Assembly: GCA_027460525.1 (NCBI GenBank)
Contig: JAPZAS010000036.1
Coordinates: 62,001-126,000 of the forward strand
Origin: Candidatus Methanoperedens sp.
GTDB taxonomy: Archaea > Halobacteriota > Methanosarcinia > Methanosarcinales > Methanoperedenaceae
Direction: 5' to 3'
DNA length: 64,000 bases
Part shown: in pieces, positions 8,851 through 18,579 of the stretch
Layout: each line of letters opens with the position of its first letter
How positions within the stretch are numbered: the first letter of the stretch is position 1
The notes under the pieces: generated by a model
Database searches by the model: none
What the model was told of the DNA's origin: nothing
The model's input: the letters and a program-made list of their open reading frames with translations, nothing else
Position numbers and translations under genes: made by a program

Positions 8851-10503
8851 ATGGCAGCACAACTTGGCGGACAGCCTATTATAATTTTGAGAGAAGGCAC
8901 TGAGAGAACGCGCGGACAGGAAGCCAGGAACAGCAACATCATGGCAGCAAAAGCCGTAGCCGATGCTGTGAGGACAACGCTGGGACCAAAGGGCATGGAC
9001 AAGATGCTTGTAAGCGGCGGGGATGTTACAATCACAAACGACGGCGTTACCATCCTCAGGGAGATGGACATCGAACATCCGGCTGCAAAAATGCTTGTTG
9101 AGGTAGCCAAGACCCAGGACGATGAAGTAGGGGACGGCACCACAACTGCTGCCGTGCTCACCGGGGAATTGCTTGAGCGCGCAGGGGAGCTGCTGGAACA
9201 GGGCGTGCATCCCACAATCATTGCCACAGGCTACAGAGCGGCTGCAGAGAAGGCTGCTGAAATACTGAAGGATATAACCCACAAAATTTCAGAGAATGAC
9301 GAGGAGGCGCTTCTTAATATTGCAAAAACAGCAATGACAGGGAAGGGGACCGAGGGCGCAAAAGGAAAACTTGCAGAAATTGCAGTAGCAGCGATAAAAT
9401 CCATAGTGGATGAGGAAGACGGAAAAAAAGTGGTGGATATCGATAATATAAAAATCGAGAAAAAAGTGGGAAAAAGCGTGGACGACAGCGAGCTTATAAA
9501 AGGCGTTGTTCTTGATAAGAATAAAGCACACCACAATATGCCAAACAAGGTGAAGGATGCAAGGATTGCACTCATCACTCGTCCCATAGAATTTAGCAAG
9601 ATGGAGCTTGAAGCCGAGATTAAGATTTCAACACCCGGCGAGCTTACCAGATATCTTGACCAGGAAGAGCAGATCGTTCACGATATCGTGAATCGAATCG
9701 CAGCTTCAGGGGCAAACGTTGTGCTCTGCCAGCTCGGCATAGAGGATATTGCCCAGCATTTCCTGGCAAAAGCGAATATTTTTGCAGTTGAACGCGTCGA
9801 GAAAAAGGACATGGAGAAAGTTGCCAGGGCTATCGGGGCAAATCTCATAACAAGCGTTGATGATTTTGACGCATCCGACCTGGGGAGCGCTGGACTAGTA
9901 GAGCTGAAGGGGCACGGCGAGGACAAGATGCTTTTCATCACAGAATGCAGCAATCCAAGGGCTGTATCCATCATAATCCACGGCGGCACGGAGCATGTCG
10001 TGGACAGCACGGAGCGGGCTCTTGAAGATGCATTGCGAGTTGTTGGCGTGGCGATAGAGGATGAGAAACTGGTTGCGGGCGCAGGTTCGCCTGAGATTGA
10101 GCTTGCCTTGAGATTGAAGGACTATGCTTCGGGGATGAAAGGCAGGGAGCAGATGGCGGTTTCGAAGTTTGCAGAAGCTCTTGAGGTCATTCCAAGAACT
10201 CTTGCTGAGAATGCAGGGCTTGACCCGATTGATATGCTTGTTGAGCTTCGAAGCCAGCACGAGAAAGGAAGGAAGGATGCCGGGCTGAACGTGTTCACCG
10301 GAAAGGTCGAGGATATGTGGAAGAACGGGGTTATTGAGCCCCTGCGCGTGAAGACGCAGGCTGTGAACTCAGCCACCGAGACTGCAATAATGATCCTGAG
10401 GATCGATGATGTGCTTGCCGCCACTGGAGGTACCGAAGGCGGGGCGTGCGGTCCAGGGGGCGCTCCGTGCGGTATGGGAGGAATGCCTCCTGGCATGATG
10501 TAA
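8851..10503 (+). CDS. thsA: thermosome subunit (group II chaperonin)
   Basis: ATP-driven protein-folding chamber subunit of the archaeal cytosol. It carries the nucleotide-binding motifs [11 protein letters not shown] (residues 43-53) and GDGTTT (near 92-97), the apical lid domain, and a Gly-Met-rich tail ([21 protein letters not shown], residues 530-550). The tail contains two cysteines, unusual among GGM repeats. Length 550 is normal. Monocistronic by spacing. Confidence 0.97.
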   Translation: MAAQLGGQPIIILREGTERTRGQEARNSNIMAAKAVADAVRTTLGPKGMDKMLVSGGDVTITNDGVTILREMDIEHPAAKMLVEVAKTQDDEVGDGTTTAAVLTGELLERAGELLEQGVHPTIIATGYRAAAEKAAEILKDITHKISENDEEALLNIAKTAMTGKGTEGAKGKLAEIAVAAIKSIVDEEDGKKVVDIDNIKIEKKVGKSVDDSELIKGVVLDKNKAHHNMPNKVKDARIALITRPIEFSKMELEAEIKISTPGELTRYLDQEEQIVHDIVNRIAASGANVVLCQLGIEDIAQHFLAKANIFAVERVEKKDMEKVARAIGANLITSVDDFDASDLGSAGLVELKGHGEDKMLFITECSNPRAVSIIIHGGTEHVVDSTERALEDALRVVGVAIEDEKLVAGAGSPEIELALRLKDYASGMKGREQMAVSKFAEALEVIPRTLAENAGLDPIDMLVELRSQHEKGRKDAGLNVFTGKVEDMWKNGVIEPLRVKTQAVNSATETAIMILRIDDVLAATGGTEGGACGPGGAPCGMGGMPPGMM

Positions 10504-10579
10504 GTGTTCGTTGGTTTTCTCTGCTTATACCGCAACACGAATAAGTCGGTATGATAGCTTTTATTTTTCATTATTTATC

Positions 10580-10599
10580 CATGAATCTTTAGATTCATG
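10580..10599. terminator. perfect hairpin between thermosome and mre11
   Basis: CATGAATCT-TT-AGATTCATG forms a 9-bp perfect stem, 77 nt after the thermosome stop and 59 nt before the mre11 start. It could end the thermosome transcript or serve as a dimeric operator for the resection operon. No U-run follows directly. Confidence 0.4.
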
Positions 10600-10657
10600 A
10601 TTAGTTTCACCTTGCTCACACAACCATTTTTAACCCATAGAACTCTTATGTATCCCT

Positions 10658-11953
10658 ATGAACTTCCTGCACGCGAGCGACTTCCACCTCGGCTATGCGC
10701 AGTACGGTCTCCTCGAGCGCTTCAAGGACTACGCCCGCGCCTTCCAATATGTCATACAATACGCCATCGACCACAAGGTCGAATTCATCCTCATCTCAGG
10801 CGACCTCTTCCATAAAAGGAACATAAACGCGCCCACGTATGAACAGGCGTATAAGGTGCTTTCAGAACTCAGGGAGAAAAGCCCTTCCACTCAGGTGTAT
10901 GCCATTGAGGGAAACCATGACCTCGCTCTCTACCAGGACGGCAAAAGCTGGCTTGAGATACTCAACTCCCAGGGTTTGCTCAAACTCATAAGGCTGAAAG
11001 AAGCCAATGGTGTGAAACTGATGGGCGACTTCGTGGAGCTGGATAATTTCCGCATCTTCGGGGTGAAATACCTTGGCTCATCCACTGTTTCTGTAATTCC
11101 ACAGGTAGCAGAGGAGATAAAGAAAATAAATGCTGCGAATGGAGAAAAATATACCATCCTGATGATGCATTTTGGCATGGAAGGGCAGATAAAACAGGAG
11201 GTTGCCGGGGAGGTACCATATAATTCGCTCCTGCCCTTAAAAGAAGTGGTAGATTACCTTGCGCTCGGGCATTATCATACGAAATATGAACTTGATGGAT
11301 GGGTTTTCAACCCGGGCAGCGTTGAAATGATGTCCTTGAACGAGTATGATATGCCAAAGGGGTTCTATCATATCCGGGATAATGGTGCAAAACTCATATC
11401 CCCCATTACCCGTCCCGTCAGGCGCATCAGGCTTGACATGAGCGATATCGCCACTCTCGAAGACCTTTATTCGAAAATCAACGCTAAAATCGAAAGAGAA
11501 ACTACAGTCCAATCAGATAAGGCACCGCTTATCGAACTTATGCTCTATGGAGAGATGAACTTCCCGAAATCCGATGTGAACCTGGATCGCATCAGGAATA
11601 TGCTTATCGAACAATTTAAACCCCTGTGGTCGGAGGTCAAGCTCCAGCGAACAAATTCACCATACACCATCAAAGAAGGGGACGTGCGGGGGCTTACGCG
11701 CGAGCAGATAGAGCTTCGTGTATTCTCAGACCGGATAAAACTTGACGGGAGGTACAGGGATAATGTGGATGATGTCGTAAAGATAATGGTCGAAGTGAAA
11801 AAAATGGCTGCTGCGAATATCGAAGCGAACTCAGTCCTTAAAGAATTGAGATGGAGCTTTGCGAAAATAAAAAGCGATGTCTCAGAAAATAATATCAGGA
11901 CAGATAAGATGGAAAATCCTCAACAGACCTTACTTTCACGCATGGGGGAATGA
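10658..11953 (+). CDS. mre11: DNA double-strand break repair nuclease Mre11
   Basis: Mn-dependent 3'-5' exonuclease/endonuclease that, with Rad50, processes DNA ends. The five phosphoesterase motifs are present: DFHLG (D8, H10), GDLFH (48-52), GNHD (85-88), MMHFG and GHYHT. A C-terminal capping and Rad50-binding region follows. Length 431 is normal for archaea. The rad50 ATG follows the mre11 TGA directly (TGAATG), so translation is coupled. Confidence 0.96.
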   Translation: MNFLHASDFHLGYAQYGLLERFKDYARAFQYVIQYAIDHKVEFILISGDLFHKRNINAPTYEQAYKVLSELREKSPSTQVYAIEGNHDLALYQDGKSWLEILNSQGLLKLIRLKEANGVKLMGDFVELDNFRIFGVKYLGSSTVSVIPQVAEEIKKINAANGEKYTILMMHFGMEGQIKQEVAGEVPYNSLLPLKEVVDYLALGHYHTKYELDGWVFNPGSVEMMSLNEYDMPKGFYHIRDNGAKLISPITRPVRRIRLDMSDIATLEDLYSKINAKIERETTVQSDKAPLIELMLYGEMNFPKSDVNLDRIRNMLIEQFKPLWSEVKLQRTNSPYTIKEGDVRGLTREQIELRVFSDRIKLDGRYRDNVDDVVKIMVEVKKMAAANIEANSVLKELRWSFAKIKSDVSENNIRTDKMENPQQTLLSRMGE

Positions 11954-14272
11954 ATGCTTATCAAATCCGTGGAATTAAAGAACATCAAATCCTACCGTCA
12001 TGCAACCATCGAGTTCAAAGAAGGCATAAACGGCATCAGCGGCCAGAACGGGCACGGGAAAACTACCATCCTCGAAGCAATAGGATACGTCCTGTTTGAC
12101 TACCTGCCCTACAAAGATGCAGACTTCCTGCGCCGCGGGGAAAAATCAGGTATGGTTTCTGTTGAAGTTCTCGCAAATAATTTGACTTACATACTTACAA
12201 GAAAACTTGGTGGCGAATACAGTGTCCGGGGAGAGAATCTCCATATCACAGGCAAAAAAGACGTTCTCTCCTGGCTCATCAGCAGCATATTCCCTGTATC
12301 CACTGAAGATGAATTGCCGCGGATTTTTGAAAACACGATTGGAGTGCCGCAGGGCATGCTTACGGCAGCATTCATGGATACCCCAACGAAGAGAAGAAAG
12401 ACATTTGATGAGATGCTCAAGGTCGACGAGTACAGGAATGCCTACGAGAATCTCAGAAACACGATGATCCTGATAGATGAAAGCGTACGGAGCATAGAAA
12501 ATGACATCAGAGAGCTGCGCATCAGGACAGAGAATTATGAGCAAAAAAAGATTGAGAGGGATGAACTTGGAAAGACCATTGAGAGCATAAAGAAAATCCT
12601 GAAAGAGTGCAGTGAGACCCTGAAGGTAGCTAAGGGCAGGCGGGATGCGCTCAAAAAGCAGAAGGATGCGATGGATAAGCTTGAAAATGAGATAAAACAG
12701 GGTCGCATAAAACTAGAGGGATTGAAGCAGCTTCTTGAAAAGTCAAAAGACGAGCTTAAGAAATCCGAAGAAGCACAGAAGATAGTATCCGCACTTTTGG
12801 CGGATAAAGAAAGATACGAAGAAGAGAGAAAGAAACAGGAAAAGCTTGAGGGTATGCGAAAAGAACGTGATGTGCTGAAGGACAGGTTAAACGGGATTAA
12901 AAATGAGCTTGCAGGATTGAATGAAAAACGCATGCGTCTTGAGGCGTTGAAAGCCGAGATAGAAAAGAACGCATGTGAAAAGACGGCTCTCATACCTCTA
13001 TTGGAAAAGCAGGATGAGCTTGAAGAGAAGCTTGAAAACGTAAAAGGGGAACATGCAGTCGCGCTCAATGAGATTAAGGATATAAAAGGCAGGATGAGCA
13101 TCGCAGGCACTGAGAACCTTTGTCCTGTGATAAAAGGGATCAGGTGCAGCACAGTGGCGGATTTTTCTTCATATTTCAGGGAGCAGCTTGCAGAGGCACA
13201 GAAAAGACTTGGGGCTTCTGAAGATACACTGAAAGCCATGAATTCAGAATTAAATGTTCTTGGCGACCCGCGAAGTAAAATGAAGGCTCTGGAACTGCTT
13301 GCCAAAAAAGGTGCGCAGGATATTGAAAAAATATCCGGGGAAATAGAAAAAATCTCTGAAAAAGAAAGCGAAGCATCTCTACTTAAAACTGCCCTTGAAA
13401 GATACCTTTCTCTTGATATGGATGCAAGCGAGGTGAAGAAAAAGCTAACGGAACTTGAACCTCTATACCAGAGATATGTGCAGAACCAGCCGCTTGCAGC
13501 AAAGTCTGTGGAATATAGGAATGAGTGCGAGAAGCTTGGAAAAACAATCGTTGAGGATGATAATAGGCTTGTGCAATCCCAAAAGCTATATGACGGGATG
13601 GCTTTAGGTTTTAGCGCAAAGGCGCTTGAGGGCGCCGAACATGAATGTGTGGAGCTTGGGGCAAAAGTTCGCGGTTTTGAGGTGGAAATAAAAGAAAAAG
13701 ACCGCCAGTTCCTGAAGCTTGATAAAGAGATTGCTGAAATGATGAGCTATCTAACAAAGATTGGCGAATTTGAGGCAAAGCTTGAAAACGAGAAGCGCTT
13801 CGGGGATTTTGCAAAGTTCATCCGCGAGACACTGCGGGATTCTGCGCAGCATATCGTTCTTGAACTGATAAGTGAGATAAGCGAAGAGGCAAACAGTCTT
13901 TACTGCGCTATCATGGACGACTTCTCACAGGAATTGCGATGGAGCGAGGACTACGGGATATTAATTACCGAGAGCGGTGAGGAGAAAAATTTCCAGCAGT
14001 TAAGCGGGGGTGAGAAAATGGGGGCAGCGCTTGCTCTGCGACTTGCGCTCCTCAAGATGCTTTCCAACTCGGATTTCGTGTTTCTCGATGAACCCACGCA
14101 GAACATGGATGAGATACGAAGAGAGAACCTCTCAGAGCAGATAATGAACATCAAAGGCTTCAAACAAATTTTTGTTATATCCCACGATGACACGTTTAAT
14201 GAGAAATACGGACATGTTGTGAAAATCGAAAAAATCAATGGTGAAAGCAGGGTTATTCATGAAAAACTTTAA
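11954..14272 (+). CDS. rad50: Rad50 ATPase with a non-canonical zinc-hook
   Basis: SMC-like ABC ATPase that bridges and unwinds DNA ends with Mre11. Walker A is GQNGHGKTT (30-38), the Q-loop follows TIGVPQGML, the signature is LSGGEKMGAAL (about 682-692), and Walker B with D-loop is FLDEPTQNMD (about 708-717). Two long coiled coils flank the centre. At the coiled-coil tip the usual CPxC hook is replaced by C390-P-V-I-K-G-I-R-C398, a CX7C arrangement. At 772 residues the protein is somewhat shorter than usual for Rad50. The 3' end overlaps a repeated structured element. Confidence 0.95.
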   Translation: MLIKSVELKNIKSYRHATIEFKEGINGISGQNGHGKTTILEAIGYVLFDYLPYKDADFLRRGEKSGMVSVEVLANNLTYILTRKLGGEYSVRGENLHITGKKDVLSWLISSIFPVSTEDELPRIFENTIGVPQGMLTAAFMDTPTKRRKTFDEMLKVDEYRNAYENLRNTMILIDESVRSIENDIRELRIRTENYEQKKIERDELGKTIESIKKILKECSETLKVAKGRRDALKKQKDAMDKLENEIKQGRIKLEGLKQLLEKSKDELKKSEEAQKIVSALLADKERYEEERKKQEKLEGMRKERDVLKDRLNGIKNELAGLNEKRMRLEALKAEIEKNACEKTALIPLLEKQDELEEKLENVKGEHAVALNEIKDIKGRMSIAGTENLCPVIKGIRCSTVADFSSYFREQLAEAQKRLGASEDTLKAMNSELNVLGDPRSKMKALELLAKKGAQDIEKISGEIEKISEKESEASLLKTALERYLSLDMDASEVKKKLTELEPLYQRYVQNQPLAAKSVEYRNECEKLGKTIVEDDNRLVQSQKLYDGMALGFSAKALEGAEHECVELGAKVRGFEVEIKEKDRQFLKLDKEIAEMMSYLTKIGEFEAKLENEKRFGDFAKFIRETLRDSAQHIVLELISEISEEANSLYCAIMDDFSQELRWSEDYGILITESGEEKNFQQLSGGEKMGAALALRLALLKMLSNSDFVFLDEPTQNMDEIRRENLSEQIMNIKGFKQIFVISHDDTFNEKYGHVVKIEKINGESRVIHEKL

Positions 14273-14497
14273 GAAAGTTTTATCAAAAACTGTTGCGTCA
14301 GTTTACACCGCGCACACGTATGGCGAAGCCATACGTGGACACACCCTCCCGAGGCGTGACTCGGGATGTCATAAAGGGGCGTAACCCTTTATGAAAAACT
14401 TTAGGAAAGTTTTATCAAACGAAGGGGTATGCAAAGCATACCCCAACACGCCCTCCCGAGGCGTGACTCGGGACGTCATAAAGGGGCGTAACCCTTT
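14259..14497 (+). repeat. two imperfect tandem copies of a multi-hairpin element between rad50 and nurA
   Basis: Copy 1 (14259-14390) and copy 2 (14391-14497) share the opening ATGAAAAACTTTA and a long near-identical 3' half. They differ mainly in a central hairpin. Each can fold four hairpins: AAAACTTT/AAAGTTTT; a variable stem (CACGTATGGC/GCCATACGTG in copy 1, GGGGTATGC/GCATACCCC in copy 2); CCCGAG/CTCGGG; and AAAGGG/CCCTTT. Copy 1 includes the rad50 stop, and the end of copy 2 abuts the nurA ATG. Differing stems with preserved pairing suggest structure is kept, as RNA or as a mobile palindromic unit. Confidence 0.75.
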
Positions 14498-15643
14498 ATG
14501 ATAGACCTGAAAAACATCTCTTTGCAGTTTGATGCCAAGCTTGCCGCAATAAAATCGTACGATGTTGAGCGCTCAGAATTAACAGAGGAGTACAGGAAAG
14601 AACTTGCAAAATGGACGAGTATTGATATTTCAATGAACGGGCGTCTCCCTTCGTACAGCGGAGCTAAAATCCTTGAAGAGGGAAAACTCATCCATCCTTT
14701 TCAATATAACTGGAAAAACCGACATGAAGCGATGGAGTGGGTGGACTCTGTACTTTGCGGAGTTGCAGTTGGAGCAGTTGACGGAAGCCAGATATATTCG
14801 GATAAGAATTTTGAGATGCCAATTGCAGTGCTTCAGGCATCGTGCATATTTAACAGGCATACCGACAAAAGAGAGTATAAACAGGAAACAGAGGCTGCGA
14901 TAATAACACCTGATGAGTTCGAGGCTGCAAGCGTGTATTCCTTCGGAAGCGAATACGTGGATGCGCGCCGTTTTTCCATGGAATGCGATTCCATCATAGC
15001 GCTCATCAGGGAACATGAAAAGCTCTGCGTCCTGCTGGACGGGGCGCTTATTCTATCTCATATAAACGTGCTGAACAGGAATATCAGGCAGATTTACATA
15101 AACGCAATCATTAAGCTTCTTGATGCCTCTAAAAAAACAGAGAATCCTGTGATCGGTTTTATCGATACAACAATGCCGCGGGATATTACCCTTATGATGC
15201 ATTTCTTTTTCAAATTAAAAAAGAGTAAACTGTCTGACACGCATCTTTTTTCCAGCCTTCTATGGGGAGAGAGGACAGCAGCATTTGTTTGCGACAGGGA
15301 CGATAGAAGAGGCGGGGAATCCAGATCCGTGCTGGATAACTATGAATCGTTTAGGAATGATATAGCCTTTTTTTATATGAGATTGAGCAGCGGTCTTCCG
15401 GCGCGCGTTGAATTCCCGGCATGGGCATATGAAAAAGGGCTGGTTGATAAAATCGCAGACATCATACGCGCCCAGTGTGTGATCCGTGGCAATTACCCTG
15501 ATATCCTGATGCGGGCGCATGATGCGGCTATTATACGGTTGAATGAGCATACTTTGTTCTACGGGATGTTTGATAATTTCTGCAAGGCACATGGGATTAA
15601 GATACATAAGAGCGCAAAATATTTTCATAAAAGGGTGATATGA
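14498..15643 (+). CDS. nurA: NurA 5'-3' nuclease
   Basis: Nuclease that works with the HerA translocase to generate 3' single-stranded overhangs after Mre11-Rad50. The RNase H-like active site begins with VGAVDGSQ (D95). A second acidic motif is LLDGALI (near 178-184), and a late MRAHDAAI segment is present. Length 381 is in the family range. Its ATG directly follows the repeat element, and its TGA overlaps the next gene start. Part of the mre11-rad50-nurA-herA cluster. Confidence 0.93.
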   Translation: MIDLKNISLQFDAKLAAIKSYDVERSELTEEYRKELAKWTSIDISMNGRLPSYSGAKILEEGKLIHPFQYNWKNRHEAMEWVDSVLCGVAVGAVDGSQIYSDKNFEMPIAVLQASCIFNRHTDKREYKQETEAAIITPDEFEAASVYSFGSEYVDARRFSMECDSIIALIREHEKLCVLLDGALILSHINVLNRNIRQIYINAIIKLLDASKKTENPVIGFIDTTMPRDITLMMHFFFKLKKSKLSDTHLFSSLLWGERTAAFVCDRDDRRGGESRSVLDNYESFRNDIAFFYMRLSSGLPARVEFPAWAYEKGLVDKIADIIRAQCVIRGNYPDILMRAHDAAIIRLNEHTLFYGMFDNFCKAHGIKIHKSAKYFHKRVI

Positions 15644-16158
15644 TGGCATTAGGAGACATAATCCGGGTTGAAAACGCAAACACATATCTGGTAAAAATAC
15701 CGCCGGATGCACAAAAAGAGCGCATCGGCAGGTTTGTTAAAATTAAAAAGGATGATGGAATTATAATAGGTGTCATAAAAAACATCACGCACTCGATACG
15801 CGAAGACCTGATTCCTTATATCGAGCCTGACATGCAGCCAAAGTATGCCCCCTTTAATGAGGATTTCAGGAACAGTTATTATGTCATTCATGGATTGGGG
15901 GTAATGAGTAAGGGAGAGGCGAAATACGAACTAGATTCCCCACCGGATGTCAGGGACTGTGTTGAGATTTTGAATCCTGATGAGTTAAGGGAATTCCATA
16001 CCAGTAATGGCAAGCCCAGCATCGCATATTTCCATACTAACACGGAGCTTGATAAAAAAGTTCTCTTCAGCATGCTTGCACAGCTTGAGACCCAGTTTCC
16101 TGAATGCACAGCAATGCTCAGGCTGGTTAGAAAATATATTGAGAGGGATGGCAAATGA
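15643..16158 (+). CDS. stand-alone HAS-barrel-like protein in the nurA-herA operon
   Basis: 171-172 residues (ATGATG at the start gives two possible initiators). The N-terminal ~70 residues (GDIIRVENANTYLVKIP, then GRFVKIKKDDGIIIGVIKN) resemble the small beta barrel (HAS barrel) at the front of HerA/ATP synthases. The C-terminal half is helical and unrecognised. It overlaps nurA by 1-4 nt and herA by 4 nt, so the three are translated together. A role as an adaptor between NurA and HerA is inference. Confidence 0.7.
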   Translation: MALGDIIRVENANTYLVKIPPDAQKERIGRFVKIKKDDGIIIGVIKNITHSIREDLIPYIEPDMQPKYAPFNEDFRNSYYVIHGLGVMSKGEAKYELDSPPDVRDCVEILNPDELREFHTSNGKPSIAYFHTNTELDKKVLFSMLAQLETQFPECTAMLRLVRKYIERDGK

Positions 16159-17723
16159 TCGGGACTGTCAATTTTTCAGATGAACAGGGTTTCACTTTTA
16201 TTTCATGTGAGCGGCTCCCAAAAGGGATGTTCGTGTCCTATACCGATACTGGAAAAAAGATTCTGTGCAGGGTAAAACACGGCGAGCCAAGGAATCAATA
16301 TCCTGAGGAGTTCCTTACTGATATGAAAATCGAGGCAGAGGAAATATCGAGATTTTACGGCTTTGACCCTCAGGATTTTAAGTATTATTCATATTCAGCT
16401 TCGGTTATAGGTTATTTCGATAATGCCATGGGCGAATTCATAAACCCCAGGACAAATCCTGCATGCGGTGTAAAAATAGAACAAGCCGGTGATGATGTCC
16501 TGAAGGATGTGAACAAAGTTCAAAAAGGCACATCAGGCTCTGCATTTATGGGAACTATTCTGGGTTCCAATACGGATATGGTATTGTCTGTTCGCGATAT
16601 CGTGAGCCAGCATCTGTCTGTCATTGCATCCACAGGTGCAGGGAAATCATATACTGTCGGGGTTCTGGTTGAAGAGCTCTTGAAACCTTATAACATGGCG
16701 CCGGTTCTGATTTTTGATCCACACGGTGAATACTCCACGTTGAGCGAGGTTCAGAATAGACTGGAGTTCATCACGCCTTCTTATCGTCCAAAAGTAAAAA
16801 CCGTAAAGCCAAAGGATATAAAAATACGCATTAGTGACCTTCTTGTAAGCGATTTTATCAGTATAATGGACGACGGCACCATGTCTGATAAGATGAAAAC
16901 CATCTTTAGATCAGCCTATCATAACCTTAAAAACAACAGCAAGAAACCATTCACGCGCAATGAACTTAAAACTGAGATAGAGGCGCTGGGCGACGAAACA
17001 AACAAACCCACTATCGAAGGCATCCTATGGAGGTTTGGGAAGATTTACGCCAACATATTCGATGATTTCCAGACAATTCCACTTGCTGATTATTTCAAAG
17101 TAGGACAGCTTACGATACTGGATGTCTCAGGCATCGAGGAAGCCTTCCAGCAGTTGATAGCATCGGTCATGCTGCGCCGGCTGTTCGATGCGCGCGAGGG
17201 CACTGAGAACAACAGGTACAATGAATCCCATGTGGATAAGTTCCTGCCCTATCCTGTATTCGTGGTTATCGAAGAGGCGCACAGGTTTGCGCCGCACAGC
17301 GGCGAGGCGAAATCAAAGGGCATCCTTAAAACTATTCTATCTGAAGGCAGGAAGTTCGGCGTGGGCGTATGCCTGGTCTCCCAGCGCCCGAGCAAATTAG
17401 ATGCGGATTCGCTTTCCCAGTGCATGACCCAGATCACGATGCGAATAATCAACCCCACAGACCAGCAGCAGATCGCCCAGAGCATCGAGTCTGCGAGCAG
17501 GGAACTGATATCAGAGCTGCCAGCGCTTGCGAAGGGTCAGGCGATAATCTCAGGCGTGGGGATAAACACGCCAGCGCTTGTGAAAATAAGGAAGAGGCAC
17601 ACGAGTGATGTCAAGGGAAAGAGCAAGGATGCGCCGGCGCTGTGGCAGGCGCAGAGAAAGTATGAGGAGAAGAATGAGGCGCCGGAAGTGAGAGCGGATG
17701 AGGAGATGGATGTGGGGGTTTAG
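16155..17723 (+). CDS. herA: HerA hexameric DNA translocase
   Basis: FtsK/HerA-class ATPase that pumps DNA into NurA during end resection. An N-terminal HAS barrel (about 1-110) is followed by Walker A STGAGKS (159-165), LIFDPHGEYS, Walker B VFVVIEEAHRF, and an arginine-finger region SEGRKFGVGVCLVSQRPSK. Length 522 is normal. The acidic C-terminal tail is typical. The last 20 bases of the gene contain one copy of a 16-bp repeat that recurs beyond the VapBC module. Confidence 0.96.
   Translation: MIGTVNFSDEQGFTFISCERLPKGMFVSYTDTGKKILCRVKHGEPRNQYPEEFLTDMKIEAEEISRFYGFDPQDFKYYSYSASVIGYFDNAMGEFINPRTNPACGVKIEQAGDDVLKDVNKVQKGTSGSAFMGTILGSNTDMVLSVRDIVSQHLSVIASTGAGKSYTVGVLVEELLKPYNMAPVLIFDPHGEYSTLSEVQNRLEFITPSYRPKVKTVKPKDIKIRISDLLVSDFISIMDDGTMSDKMKTIFRSAYHNLKNNSKKPFTRNELKTEIEALGDETNKPTIEGILWRFGKIYANIFDDFQTIPLADYFKVGQLTILDVSGIEEAFQQLIASVMLRRLFDAREGTENNRYNESHVDKFLPYPVFVVIEEAHRFAPHSGEAKSKGILKTILSEGRKFGVGVCLVSQRPSKLDADSLSQCMTQITMRIINPTDQQQIAQSIESASRELISELPALAKGQAIISGVGINTPALVKIRKRHTSDVKGKSKDAPALWQAQRKYEEKNEAPEVRADEEMDVGV
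17704..17719 (+). repeat. 16-bp direct repeat, left copy (end of herA)
   Basis: AGATGGATGTGGGGGT is identical to 18776-18791. The two copies bracket the VapBC module. This copy is inside the last codons of herA. Confidence 0.6.
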
Positions 17724-17872
17724 TTATCAACCACTTTGTTTTCTGAGGGCATCAATTCGTGGCCACCTAATGTATCGTACAATGGGTATGTATATGGAGT
17801 AAATACAAACAATGGAAAAAGGCATGATGTTTCGAAAGCTATTCGCATATTTTATCATTTTTATTAGGGATT

Positions 17873-18283
17873 TCAAACCAGCTTCATCGCCGCTTTCAAG
17901 TCAATCGGCTTGATCAAATTCTTTGTAGCCTCGAAATGACGGGTATCGTCCGTGAGAATATTCCTGATATTTTCAACCACACCCGTTGCTGCAATCACAG
18001 AATCAACTGTGGGGATATCATATCTTAGACGCAGATCTCCGGCGCGCATTGCGATTGTACGGGTAACATTTACAAAAATCAATCTAGAAGATAATAGTTC
18101 TTGCCTAGTTTTACGCATTCGTTCCTCATCTATCATGCCCAGTCTTTTTGTTAATTCTGTGAGGGAGATAACCGAACATATTGCCTCGATATCCCCATCA
18201 GTTATTGCGCCGGCTAAGTCAAGATAAGAATCATCTTTGAAAAGTTTCGCCAGATGCATCGTATCTATTAAAATCCTATCCAT
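17873..18283 (-). CDS. VapC-type PIN-domain toxin
   Basis: Mg-dependent RNase toxin. The PIN-domain acidic set is visible: D7 in RILIDTMHL, the glutamate in SLTELTKRL, aspartates in TVDSVIAATG, and the DDTRHFE end. Length 136 is normal. It lies 12 nt downstream of an AbrB-type antitoxin gene, the classic antitoxin-first order. The 149 bases separating it from herA hold only a short gene-like frame of about 47 codons that I could not assign. Confidence 0.9.
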   Translation of the reverse strand: MDRILIDTMHLAKLFKDDSYLDLAGAITDGDIEAICSVISLTELTKRLGMIDEERMRKTRQELLSSRLIFVNVTRTIAMRAGDLRLRYDIPTVDSVIAATGVVENIRNILTDDTRHFEATKNLIKPIDLKAAMKLV

Positions 18284-18295
18284 CCGATCACTTCT

Positions 18296-18577
18296 TCAAG
18301 TTCTTCTTAATGTCTTTTCTATTAACCTCTCCCTCTCTTTTTCTATCTCTTCATCGCGCTCCCGATCTTCTATTATTTCTTTTGTCAAAGCTTCCACGTC
18401 AAGGTCTGGCCACGAACCACAAAGTTTTCTAAGATCTGTCGGAGGTAACATCTTAATATAGCCCTCCTCCTCCATAAGTACCAGCTTCTTGCCTTTTTTA
18501 AGCCCGTACTTTTTCCTGAGTCTTGCAGGGATGATCACTTGTCCCTTTGTGCTCATTATTACTGTTTCTATTCCCAT
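18296..18577 (-). CDS. AbrB/SpoVT-type antitoxin (VapB)
   Basis: DNA-binding antitoxin. The swapped-hairpin AbrB domain fills the N-terminus (TVIMSTKGQVIIPARLRKK, residues 4-22, then YGLKKGKKLVLMEEE). A helical, charged C-terminal tail that would wrap the toxin follows (EEIEKERERLIEKTL). The adjacent palindrome at 18580-18605 is a likely autoregulatory operator. Confidence 0.9.
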   Translation of the reverse strand: MGIETVIMSTKGQVIIPARLRKKYGLKKGKKLVLMEEEGYIKMLPPTDLRKLCGSWPDLDVEALTKEIIEDRERDEEIEKERERLIEKTLRRT

Positions 18578-18579
18578 GT

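Noticed and set aside
12535-13305. 256-codon antisense ORF opposite rad50, and similar long ORFs opposite thermosome, herA and nifDK
   Set aside because: They mirror the codon pattern of clear genes, are Ser/Phe/Leu-rich as expected for antisense of coiled-coil coding DNA, and have no ribosome sites or recognisable domains.
17724-17872. Open frame of about 47 codons after herA (INSWPPNVSYNGYVYG...)
   Set aside because: Composition looks protein-like, but there is no start codon with a ribosome site and no family match, so it is at most an unassignable fragment.
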